Shown here: positions 1 through 11,004 of the stretch, piece by piece
Layout: each line of letters starts with the position of its first letter
Numbering within the stretch: the first letter of the stretch is position 1
From: Paraglomus occultum
Lineage: Eukaryota; Glomeromycota; Glomeromycetes; Paraglomerales; Paraglomeraceae
Assembly: GCA_910592205.1 (NCBI GenBank)
Contig: CAJVPJ010000912.1
Span: 1-14,623 of the forward strand
Length of the DNA: 14,623 nucleotides
Direction: 5' to 3'
Translations under genes and position numbers: made by a program
The notes under the pieces: generated by a model
The model's database searches: none
The model's input: only the letters and a program-made list of their open reading frames with translations
Told to the model about the DNA's origin: nothing

Positions 1-239
1 CTGAGACAAGTTGATTGGTCAATTTTGGTGTTGCACAAGAATATCGGTATAATCAGAGAAAATTTCATATCAACACTAATAAACCGTTCCGAAGATTGTA
101 TCGGTATAGCTTATAAAGAGATTTATTAGAGTTTATCGGTATAAGCAGTACAAAATAATAGGACTGGTTTGGGTAAACGAAATTTCATCGGTATAACCAG
201 TTATCGGTATAAGAATATCGGTATAAAGAGGTTTGACTG
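1..239. mobile_element. Right end of a pogo/Tigger-like DNA transposon, truncated by the window start
   Basis: Read on the minus strand from 239, the sequence begins CAGTCAAACCTCTTTATACC. This is the style of terminal repeat seen in pogo/Tigger (CENP-B-type) elements, and it abuts a TA at 240-241, the target site of the Tc1/mariner superfamily. Inside it the motif ATCGGTATAA occurs six times with little change (42-52, 99-108, 134-144, 186-196, 202-212, 216-226), with spacing that tightens toward the end. Such arrays are typical of subterminal transposase-binding sites, but binding is inferred. The element body lies to the left of 239, so the other terminus is outside the window. No transposase reading frame is visible within 1-239. 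Confidence 0.6.
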
Positions 240-371
240 TATGCTGTGACGTATACTTTAAACATATTGTGTAGAGGCAAACTTTACAAGTCATCATAAT
301 AACTTTTAACGAAACGCTTATTTTATTTGTACAATGAGAGATTTTGCCTAATGTAAGAATATGTGTGGGCC

Positions 372-689
372 TCACCAGTCATTTTCATAGTTTTCCAACA
401 TATCTTCGTCTATGTTATCGATCTGTAGCTGTCCGGTTGACTCTGATGGTTCGGTATTTTCATTATCCGAATGAATGTCAATGGCATCATTCTCATTATA
501 CCTCCCATCTTCGTTGTTCTCGTGTAAACGTTCGTAGTTAAACAACCACTCATCATCTTTTCCTGACTGATCAAGCGAAATTCCACAGCATCTAAATGAC
601 TTAATAATAAGATGGACATCAATATCATCTCATGCTTGCTTCACCCACTTTGCTAAAATTAAGTAAGATGGCTTGCGAATTTTCCTGTG
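372..689 (-). pseudogene. C-terminal relic of a pogo/Tigger (CENP-B/DDE_1-type) transposase
   Basis: On the minus strand, about 105 codons read through to a TGA at 372-374. They contain KPSYLILAKWVKQA, then an in-frame TGA (630-632) where the family normally has Trp, then IIKSFRCCGISLD and an acidic, Asn/Glu-rich tail ending ENYENDW. The 'W(V)..AW..I....I..SF..CGIS..LDG' arrangement is the standard C-terminal end of pogo/Tigger transposases. The catalytic DDE core and the N-terminal DNA-binding domain are not present upstream of 689, so the piece is truncated as well as stop-interrupted. It lies outside the element end at 239, so it may belong to a second, rearranged copy. The family call is from motif memory. 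Confidence 0.6.
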
Positions 690-2340
690 TGGGTATCGAG
701 AAAAAGAATATGAATCCATGTATGCGTTGCATTGTCTTTATTTACATAGAACGTGTTACGTAAACACTAGGGGGCTGTCAATGTATTACTATGGGTGTAC
801 CAAAGTACCCACCGAGTAACGTACCCTCAAAAAAAAGTGAAATGTAAAATACCCGGGGTCCTTTAGTCAGCGCTCTACGGTACTTTCAGGAAGAACGAGT
901 CATATTTCTCCCTACTATACATAGTCCTGATCTGGTATCATGCAACTTCTTTTTTATTTCTAAAATAAAAAAAAACTTGGTGGAAAAAGGTTTGAGAGGA
1001 TTCAAAATGTTCAGCAATGTTATAAATAAAGACCAACAGCATACCACAAGACGAGTATGCTGAGTATTTTCAGAGTCAGCGTAAAAGGCTGAGACGTTGT
1101 ATGAAAGTTAAAAGAGAGTATTTTGAAAGAATAAAATAGTTAGATTGATGTTTATTATGTAAATAAATTTTATACGCCTCTCTGTCAAACCTTTTTGAAC
1201 CGCCCACGTATTTTCTCCCTTCTCTGCATTAGTTTTGTTGCTTTTCATCCATAGATTGCCCTTTGCTTTGAGTGTAATCCCCATCTTATTGAACATTCTT
1301 GGAGAATGTCAATGATGAAAGCATTGGTTAAATAAAGTTTGCTGTCCAGATATTATTAAATATGGCAATGCTCTAACTATGTGCGGCAAAGTATGCTTCA
1401 GTGACTGGGTGTTTTATTATAATTATTATTTTTAGACAATAATATACAATGTAAATGGTATTGATATCTTGGTCGTGAAAGTACAAGTTTCTTCCCCTAT
1501 GTTGCATGCCAAGTCTATCGTGCAAAAGGGACATCCAGAACAGACACACCAAAGTTGTGTTGCAAAAAGTATCTGTAAAGAGGTGATGACTTTTTGGTTG
1601 TAAATAAACCGCAAGTTGACAGGGGGATGATCCAGCAAAGCAAAAACAAATTAACCCTGTTCATTCATGACGAAGACGATAGCCAAAACCCGACAGGTAA
1701 AAATCCTGGTTTATAATCGTATGATTGAACGCAGTCACATCAATACAATAATATCTGCAAAACGCACATCAGTTAGAACGGATATCGCTTGGTGTTGAAC
1801 GAAAAAGCTTGCCGGCATAGCGAGACAGCTAGAGGGGAAGCAGAGAAGATACACCTGGCAAGATGATTACGGGTAGACGACAGAAACAAGGCATGCAACA
1901 CAAAATGCTAGGATGCTCTGTTAATTAACACGCATAATCATAATTGATTTAGGTACATAATAGACAGACAGATCGCGTGTGTACCAAAAAACAGATATCT
2001 CATATGCATTGACATCCAGGAAGAGTCTTAACGTCGATAGTTATGATAACAACAAGACTGATTTTACGTGTCTAATATTACAGACTGCATATGTTGATGC
2101 AATCAGATCAAAGACAAAGTAGCCAGGTAACTAGGTGTAGTTGAAGAGAAGACAGAATAAAGAAGAGATAAATACAAATTATCTGAGAAACACACGGTGT
2201 AAGCTCCAAGACCAAACGCACTGTGAAAAATTAATAGGGTGGTTTATCGAAAGTTAAATAAAACAATATCAATGTATAGGATTACCAAAATAAAGGAATA
2301 TAACGATTCAAGCGAATACAGAAAAGTCATACATTTTTGG
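690..2340. other. Gene-poor AT-rich stretch, no supported gene
   Basis: I see no convincing exon chain, RNA gene or terminal-repeat pair here. Open frames are short (under about 70 codons), and none shows a recognisable motif or sensible splice context. Two small details: positions 770-850 carry several GTACC/GGTAC words followed by a run of A, and 'gggggctgtcaatgta' near 771 resembles the start of some eukaryotic DNA-transposon termini. No matching inverted partner was found in the window. The stretch is best read as decayed repeat or intergenic DNA. Confidence 0.5.
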
Positions 2341-2347
2341 AGCTAGA

Positions 2348-2955
2348 CTGCGTTTGTGTTTGCTCAATAAAGGTTCCAAAGAAAAGTTTGCCGAGTTACG
2401 TGAGGCATTCAAGCCCTTTATATCTGAACAAGATATATTTTTAATGGCCCAACTGAAAGCACTGCCAGCCGACGTCTTAAAGGAAAACGCGTACCAATAA
2501 AAGCACCTTTATTATTGAGATCGCAATACGCTTCTTCACCAAAAAACTCATCTCAATATGTTAGGAATTGGCCGCACGCACTTCGAAAATGTCAGAAATC
2601 ACCTAGCGACGAATGGTATAATACCGCGCGTTCATGGTAATGTAAAAAAAGTGCGCGATGGAAGACCAAAATAACCGTGAAGAATTTTCTCGAAAACTAT
2701 GCTGAAATTCATGGATTACCAAGTCCGGGTAGAAATGTTAATCGCATTACCCAATCGCTTACACTATTGCCAGCCGAAACGAGTTACAAATCAGTCCCAT
2801 CATGATTTTATTGCAGGCCTCGAAATTGATAGTAATAGCACGTTAATTGTTAAAAAATGATGCGTTTCGCAAGTTAGGGCACCAATTAACACCTTATATT
2901 CAACTATGCGGATTTATGTGACACGCGCCAACGTTTTCGGAACGGGCCTACAGTA
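2348..2955 (+). pseudogene. Decayed multicopy (probably transposon-encoded) protein gene
   Basis: Coding traces continue across at least five frame segments. They are 2348-2500 (ending in a stop, with KFAELREAFKPF), about 2558-2674 (FENVRNHLATNGIIPR, stop), 2671-2796 (NFLENYAEIHGLPSPGR, then TLLPAETSYKSV), 2798-2860 (HHDFIAGLEI, stop), 2856-2918 (NDAFRKLGHQLTPYIQ) and 2908-2955 (ADLCDT.QRFRNG). In this order they match a large multicopy protein family I recall from Glomeromycotina and invertebrate genomes. Those proteins carry 'FLPGR...LP...K..VY..F', 'F..LW....P.I' and 'DLC.TCQ.FRN' motifs ahead of a DDE-like nuclease half. That downstream half is missing here. One Cys of the 'CDTCQ' motif is Arg. 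The frame breaks make it non-functional, and the transposase assignment is inference. Confidence 0.55.
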
Positions 2956-2972
2956 ACAGTATTAAATTGGGG

Positions 2973-3049
2973 GGTAGTGTCACAAACACAGGGGACCTCT
3001 TATATGAAAAGCCATATTTATAAGAGGCCCCTATGTTTGTGACACTACC
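2973..3049. repeat. 77-bp foldback (imperfect palindrome)
   Basis: The left arm begins GGTAGTGTCACAAACACAGG. The right arm ends with its near-exact complement, CCTATGTTTGTGACACTACC. The arms are about 35 bp with a few mismatches and only a handful of unpaired bases at the centre. The outer 16 bp pair perfectly. The element abuts the decayed coding relic that ends near 2955. It could be a minimal MITE or two transposon termini joined after loss of the interior. No convincing target-site duplication is visible at the immediate flanks, although 'ctacagta' occurs on both sides within about 25 bp. Confidence 0.75.
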
Positions 3050-4480
3050 GATATCTACAGTATATTAATCATTATATTCATCATATCCTGGTATGATAAA
3101 GTGAACATTAAAAATTAACAAGTCCATAATAATAAGTTATGAATGAGCACCATTATTACTTTCAAAATGTTCAGTCATACTGGTCAATCATCATAATCAG
3201 CACCTCATTTATAGAATGTTCGCTTTGTCTGGTTTTGTCTCAGCATTGCCCCAATTAATATTCTCTTTGCGGTAAAGAGCAATATTACAAACCCCTTTGT
3301 GATAGTCCCCTTAGAGATAACAGCTGTCTCCCTTATATCCTACAGAGTTTAGACGATCAGGTCAGGTATCATACAGACTCCCCCCTTCGTAGCAACAATT
3401 ATCTGTCGGGTAAGCGGGCATTTCCAGCTTTCGCAATTACTTGCTTACATTCATGACATTAGGTGTCATAATCGATAAATAGAACGCAACATGCTTAGTG
3501 TAAGTGGAAAAGATGCTCAAAATCCATTACACGTGCTCTCTCTCTTCATATTCGTAAACCAATCAATGTAAAATGAATAGTTTATAGTTTCGTCTAACAA
3601 ATTTGCGCTACAACAACGCAATGCATTGGAATGGCTGCGTGAGAAATTCTGATCCCGATAAACCGGTAAGCATGTTTGTATGTTGAAGTATAGCAATGAG
3701 GGGGCAGTTATACAAAATTAAATTGGCAAGTGATAGTAATAGGTTTCGTTTAATAGACACTCTTGTTGAACAACGCATCTCGTAAAAACTTAATATCGAC
3801 GAACCCTTTGAAAATTACTTTTTCGGTCTTATCACGAGTCACACGATTTCGGACTATTGGTAAGTTAATCCTTTCAATTGCAACCTTTGCACACGTTAAG
3901 CAGAAAACATATGGTTAGACAATTGTTCAATTGGCCCTCATAATTCATTCGGAATATTGGAATAACTAGCCGTTTGCAAGACTTGATATCATATTTTCAA
4001 AGATAACGTTTGTTGACGCAATACAAAGTAAAATGAGTCTTCTTTCGATGAAAATCTAAACCGATTGGTTATTATTCTTTTATTCCTGTTGCAAGTCAAG
4101 CTGGGCGTTTTTACGATCGCTATTTTTGGCATTTGATTGTCTATTTTAATGGTATATTAATATGTGTGAACTTTTTTTTTGATTTTAGCGATTCCGAATA
4201 TCCTCTCTTTGAGAATGTATGCATGCTAAATATATATATCCACATGCAAAAAAGAACGCCCGATATCATGTTCATTGTTCTGCATCAGAGAGGCGTGAAG
4301 TGTGATATATCTACCAAGAAGAATCAAGTCAAAAATATGTCATCAAAGACAACTTTACAAAAAATTATTAGTTAAGCGTAAATCCTGACTTTCGATCCGC
4401 GGTCTGTTCTATTGTACTGCTGATGGAAAAATTGATAGTCCGTAGACAAACAATGACATTATATTCAAATGGGTATGAGA
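3050..4480. other. Intergenic stretch, no supported gene
   Basis: No gene model can be defended. Short coding-like scraps occur (for example around 3600-3650, reading KFALQQRNALEWLREKF before a stop), but they have no splice or motif support. The plus-strand open frame at 4133-4375 has low-complexity, AT-driven composition and no recognisable domain. No tRNA-like B-box, array or terminal repeat pair was found. Confidence 0.45.
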
Positions 4481-4634
4481 GGCTAAGGGGCAAAGTAGTG
4501 ATCATCGCAAAAATCAATACTCGGATTGTTGCTTTGAGCTGCAATTATGTCATATGTTGCACGAATTTCCTTCTGAGGCAGTTCATTGAAAGCTTCGTGT
4601 GGGAACTCAGGTCCAGCGCACAACGTTCTCGTTC

Positions 4635-4649
4635 ATATATATATATATA
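4635..4649 (+). promoter_or_regulatory. Probable TATA-type AT run of the HPD promoter
   Basis: An uninterrupted ATATATATATATATA run ends 34 bp before the HPD start codon at 4684. It is the only TATA-like element close upstream. The start codon context is gccATGtct. Whether this is a functional TATA box or only a short dinucleotide repeat cannot be told from sequence. Confidence 0.35.
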
Positions 4650-4683
4650 CAACATTGACAACATCTACTTTTATCAAATAGCC

Positions 4684-6214
<1,531 letters not shown>

Positions 6215-6764
6215 AACAATAGAAAAGTATAGTCGATAGTGTAATATTATTCCTCAGTAGACAATATATTTTGCTAAAATCAAATAAATGAGAATTTTTT
6301 ATTGTAATTTTCCCACATATTTGATGATCATTGAAAAATAATCCCACGCTAGGCATCGTGTGACCAATGCAATTTGGACAAACATGTACTTTGCCGTTGA
6401 GCTAAACAAACAATATGCAATTTTTCTCCAAAGATCCCATAAATAGATTATAAGCGTGTGCTTGGGATACAACACATGACTGCTCATTTTTGGGATTATT
6501 ACTGCGTAATAAGAAAGGTCTTTGTAACATTTATCGCTACTTTTGTTGATAAATCCCCCCCAATTATGCTAGCGCCGCAGTCAAATTCTCTTGGGGGGAA
6601 GGCATATATTTTCCACCCCAACATGTTTGATTTTGTGACGTAACTGTTTATTTATCATATTGTACGATGAAGTAAGAGAAGCGTAGAAAACATTCTGCAA
6701 GTATTTATTGAAAATTCTGTAAAATAGTCGTCAGTCATTACCAGTAGAACAATTTAGCAGAGAT
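6215..6764. other. Intergenic: HPD 3' region and upstream region of the RBR gene
   Basis: It holds the AATAAA signal of HPD (6283-6288) and a short inverted repeat, CCCCCCAA at 6556-6563 against TTGGGGGG at 6591-6598, separated by 27 nt. The remainder is AT-rich with no supported coding region. The promoter of the downstream ubiquitin ligase must lie in its last few hundred bases, but no clear core element stands out. Confidence 0.5.
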
Positions 6765-9388
6765 ATGCTTAAAGTAGGACTGTTCGGGTCATTAAGAAGT
6801 AAGGAAGGGTCGTCGAAGGAGGCCTTTAACCCTCAGAAGGAAGTAATCTTTCAACAACTGATTGCTTTATTCCCCGATGCAGGTAAGAATTATGCGCGGA
6901 GTACTGTAGAGTTGAGCAGCTGTCAGTTTGTTGTCCCTTTGGGATCGTCAAGTAGAGTTGTATTGGAAACTCAACGGTTGAGTGTATTTTCGATAGTGGT
7001 GACCCAAGCGACCTATAATGACCCAGAATGACGCATGAATTGTCGTTTTTTGTAAGAGTGACCTTCAAGTTGAAAGCCGTTATCCTTTTCCATTTAAAGA
7101 GTAATCGAAGAGACACATTTCGACACTGTATCATGCATTCTTGACGAAACTACAAATTTACTGTTCGATTACTCTTACCTGTACCCTTTCTAACCCGCAA
7201 TTGTCATTTCCTCGCTCTTCTCTAGATCAACAGTATTTGCTTTATTGCATAGATAATTACAACGATAACCATGTGGAACGCATAAGTGAAAAAATATGTA
7301 CGTCAAATTGCGGTTTCTATCCTCAGCTACCGCCCAACTGTACAACATCAACATCTACGGAAGCAAGGAATGCCCATCTCGATAAACTCAATGAACTATT
7401 TCCTGACTGTGAAGTCAGCTTTATTCGAGACTTGATCAACAATTTCGACAGCAATCACGTATACCAAGTGACTGAAGAATTAATTACTTTGGAAAAAAGT
7501 TCCAAGGGTTATCCTCGCAGGTTGGTACCTTTTGAGATAGAGCCCTGGGAATATATAAGGTCAGACGCGTATATTAAAGCGGTAAGATGTAAATTATATA
7601 ACGACTTTCCCAACATATGGAAATCAACGATTAAAGCAGTCTTGGCCGAGAACAACTTTGACTATATACGAAGCCACAATAAGCTCAAAGATCTTTCCAC
7701 AAACGGATGGTGGAACACATTATTTAATGTGTTTAAACGCAAATCATATAAAGAATTGGACAATGCTGAGTTAAACAACGATTTGGAAAGATTATATATG
7801 ATAGAAAAAGAAAAGCAGTCTCTTGCTGACCATGAAATAGCAAAGGAACTTAATCATGATGAATACTACAATAATGATCAATTAATAACATGCGGATGTT
7901 GTTACGGAGATTATACTTTTGAAGAGCTGACAACTTGTAGCGAGGGACATTTGTTTTGCAAAGAGTGTATAAACCGATTAGTAGAAGAAGGTATCTTTGG
8001 GCAAGGGTCGCTCAGAGGCAAGCGAATAAAATGCATCGAAGCAAGTGAATGTGACGGATATTTCAGAGACGCTCAGTTGAGAGCAACACTCTCTTCAAAC
8101 ACATACAAACACTATACGGAATCGATCACCGAACATTCACTAAAACAGAGCAATCTTCCCCTCGTACAATGCCCGTTCTGTCAGTATGCCGAGGTCGAAG
8201 ACGATCCACTGCGGCAGTTAAGGATTCCAAGACCATTTCTGGTACTTGTTGCTCTGGTGCTTGTGTTTTTTTTGTTGGGTGTGATTGGGTTGAGTCTGTT
8301 GAATTTTGTAATTATTATTGCGATACCCCAGATTGCACTTGGGTTTATAGGGGTGCATACGGGGAGGTCTGTATTACAGCATATCGATGGTATTATAAAA
8401 AGGGTGAGTAATCGAAACAAATTGCGACAAAATTTATTCTATAGACTGATGGTATGGCGTAATTAACGCAATATTATGCTTTGTTTTTAGATAAGAAGAC
8501 GGAGAAGAGGAAATGTATTCAGGTGTATGAATCCAGAATGTGGCAAGATATCCTGTTTATTGTGTAATCGTGAGAGTAGACCTCATCACAAATGTTACGA
8601 GAAAGAACAGGATAGTTTGCGATTGTATGTCGAAAGAGCTATGGCGGAAGCTGTGAAGAGAACAGTAAGTAGGAAATGGTATATAACTAAGAATAAGATT
8701 GTTCAAGCATGTTGGTTACTGACGTTTTCGTAATCGATCGATTTCTATCTAGTGTCCAAAGTGTCACGTATCGTTTACAAAGGCTGATGGGTGTAACAAG
8801 ATGACTTGCCGTTGTGGTAAGAACAAGTTTCTGATAATTCTATTCATTTAGTGATCTTCTTTTGCTTATTGATGTCTTCTGGCCTTTATATCAGGATACG
8901 TGATGTGTTACTTGTGCAGAAAAGACCTCCGACAAGAATCCTATGCACATTGTAAGTCGAATTTAATGATTAGTCAACCAAATAGTCCTTTTTTTCTGTT
9001 CGATTAAATCCGTCTTATAAATGTGTTGCATCATTTCCTTAAACAGTCTGCGATCATTTCCGACCGGTACCGGGACAAAAATGTAAGAAATGCAATAAAT
9101 GCGACTTATATAAACCGGAAGATGAGGAAAAGGTTGTCAGAGAGGCTGCGACGAAAGCAAGAGCTGAATTCATGAGGACGCATCCCGAGTTTAAAAATAT
9201 TAATTTGATGGACAATGCTGCCATTGGTCCGAGAACAAATGAGGGTAAATTGACAAAAGAAAAGTTTAATAATTCGACACTCGAAGCATTATACTGACAT
9301 TTATCTTGTTCTAGACAACCAATGGGTTCGTGACGCTATCGAAAGGGCTGTTGAACTAGTTATAGATTACATATTGCCCGACATTTGA
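6765..9388 (+). CDS. RBR-type E3 ubiquitin ligase, RNF216/TRIAD3-like, with a transmembrane insert
   Basis: Exons: 6765-6882, 7226-8403, 8491-8664, 8753-8816, 8895-8951, 9047-9244 and 9315-9388 (1863 nt, 620 aa). All junctions are GT-AG and in phase. Two CUE/UBA-like ubiquitin-binding repeats come first (residues about 30-64, LIALFPDADQQYLL, and about 88-128, LNELFPDCEVSFIRDLI). RING1 is at about 262-316 (CGCC...C..GH.FC..C). IBR cysteines follow, with CPFC at 355-358, then C444, C449, C454 and C457 (FRCMNPECGKISCLLC). RING2 is CPKC...GCNKMTCRCG at 491-512, where Cys504 matches the catalytic thioester cysteine of RBR ligases. A Cys/His-rich tail follows (CDHF..VPGQKCKKCNKC), as in RNF216. Between the two IBR cysteine sets lies an unusual hydrophobic stretch, about 377-415, then a basic run. 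Intron 1 is long (343 bp), so the first exon is less certain than the rest. The exact ortholog is uncertain. Confidence 0.9.
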
Positions 9389-9438
9389 TAATTTATTGTA
9401 CGGTCGTGGGAAAATTTTTGTATCACCCGCAGTACTAT

Positions 9439-9444
9439 AATAAA
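9439..9444 (+). promoter_or_regulatory. Polyadenylation-like signal of the RBR gene
   Basis: An AATAAA hexamer lies about 50 nt after the RBR stop codon and 58 nt before the start of the next gene. The RBR 3' end and the NSE2 promoter must therefore overlap or nearly touch. This is an assignment by position only. Confidence 0.45.
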
Positions 9445-9501
9445 ATTCTATTCGTACCAAAAACGCGTTTACTTTATCATATTGTCTCTATAATAATAAT
9501 A

Positions 9502-10821
9502 ATGACCCGCCGCCAGCGCAGTACTCGGGCGAGTGTTGCATCTTCCTCTCGCACCACACTTGATGAGAGCGCATCCGGCGAACTGGAAGCAGACCTAGTT
9601 TCCGGACTGTCTGTCTCGCACGACTTTACTAAATTAATACCCATACTGAATGAAATTGCAAAACCACTTGAATATGTGCAGATTGGATACCAATACGCGA
9701 TCGAAGTAGGCAGTGACTTGGCAGAAGCAAAGCTGAATGACGAGGTAGACATTGGCGAAGGTGTGCTATTTGAATTGATGAAAGAGAACGAAGAAGCATG
9801 GTAAGAAGCTTAATTATTTGATAAAGTTACTCTGTTTTATTTGTAGGTTGAGGAAATGGAAACAGTTTTAAAAGATGTCATAGATCTTGAAGCAGCTTTC
9901 AAGATTGAGAAAGACGCTATTCAGAAAATCAGATCCAGACTCCAGTCGAGTGAGGACATTGTAAGCTTATTTGTTATATGCTTGGATGGCAAAGCGTGTT
10001 TAAAGACATTTTGTATTATATCCCACAGGGAAACATATATGATGTGTACGAGATGGAGACGGATCATGCGAGAAAACGATATGATACGCTATCCAATGAT
10101 CAAAAGTATGCAGCGAATGAGGAATATACTGCATTCCGAGAAAAAATATGGGTAACCATCAAAAGACAATTCTTAATTATGACAATAGCCTGCTGTACAT
10201 ATGTTCTTGAATTAGACGGCCAAGCTAGATTTAACATCGTCGTTGTTACCATTCGATTATTGTCATCGTTTGTCCATCTCATCATTACTCATCAGAAAGA
10301 TTTATTTTCGCTTTGCGTAGGAAATAATGAACCCAGATGCTCCAATGCCATCATTCAACCAAAAGGATGATGATTTGGTGATTGGAGGAGAAAAGATTTC
10401 TCTTCGTTGTCCAATCACCCAGACTTTGTATTCTCAGCCGGTATCGAGCACCAGTTGCAAACACAGTTATTCAAAGGATGCCATACTACAGATGTTAAGG
10501 GCTCATAACGGAAGTGTTGTATGTCCTATTCCCGGTAAGAATTAAAGTTATGCTTAAGAATAGTGGGGAAAATCCCAGCTTTTTGTATATGTTGAAACTT
10601 ATCTTGCTCTTTAGGGTGTGACAAAATCGTTGTCGAAGCTGAGTTGAGACCAAACAAATCGTTGGCAAGAATGGTTGCTAGGAGGCAACATGATAGCGAC
10701 GAAGAAGATGAAGATGAGGTATATTGTCGGAAATTTGATCGATCAAGTATTAAAAGCATTCAATTCTTAGTTTAATACTTTCTTGTTATTTTCCAACTTT
10801 TTGTAGTACATGAGCTTATAA
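9502..10821 (+). CDS. NSE2: NSE2/MMS21-like SUMO E3 ligase of the SMC5/6 complex
   Basis: The SP-RING SUMO ligase of SMC5/6 acts in DNA repair in the nucleus. Exons: 9502-9744, 9847-9960, 10029-10151, 10321-10534, 10615-10718 and 10807-10821 (813 nt, 270 aa). The N-terminal half is helical and expected to pack on SMC5 (DFTKLIPILNEIAKPLEYV; VEEMETVLKDVIDLEAAFK). The SP-RING follows: LRCPITQTLYSQPVSSTSC (from residue 189), then KHSY, then CPIPGC. Zinc ligands are Cys206, His208, Cys228 and Cys233. It ends in an acidic tail, DSDEEDEDE, plus YMSL. The first junction is uncertain. The best-looking donor, GTAAGA at 9801, leaves phase 2 while exon 2 needs phase 0. A GTAGAC donor at 9745 (102-bp intron, used here) or a weak GC donor at 9796 keeps the frame. 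The start is the first ATG, followed by a basic, Ser-rich segment. The product call is strong and the exon 1 boundary is not. Confidence 0.85.
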
Positions 10822-10883
10822 TGAATCGTATCAAATCACGAGTTTATGGAGTGTCTATAGAATGATGTCCCATGTTATCAAAT

Positions 10884-10889
10884 ATTAAA
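10884..10889 (+). promoter_or_regulatory. Polyadenylation-like signal of NSE2
   Basis: An ATTAAA variant hexamer lies 62 nt after the proposed NSE2 stop codon, in the 183-bp convergent gap shared with the gatC 3' end. Assignment is by position only. Confidence 0.35.
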
Positions 10890-11004
10890 CACAAAACACC
10901 ATGTATTAAAATTGATATTCCAAGCTAGCTTTTGTTTCCTAGTCACGTATATTGTTATTAATGACGCCAGCATTGATGTCATTGATCTCAGATACAGTGT
11001 TTAA

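Noticed and set aside
1432-1638. Minus-strand 68-codon frame with several cysteines (CVCSGCPFC)
   Set aside because: The cysteine spacing fits no zinc-binding domain I know. There are no flanking exons and no support beyond an open frame.
3590-3660. Possible exon trace reading KFALQQRNALEWLREKF
   Set aside because: Fewer than 25 codons before a stop, with no homologous motif I can name and no consistent neighbouring exon.
3770-3930. Possible exon ending at a GTAAGT donor near 3861
   Set aside because: The donor looks good, but no acceptor-linked partner exon or protein motif could be found on either side.
4133-4375. 80-codon plus-strand open frame
   Set aside because: It lacks a recognisable domain, and its residue use reflects AT-rich sequence. 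There is no splice or promoter context.
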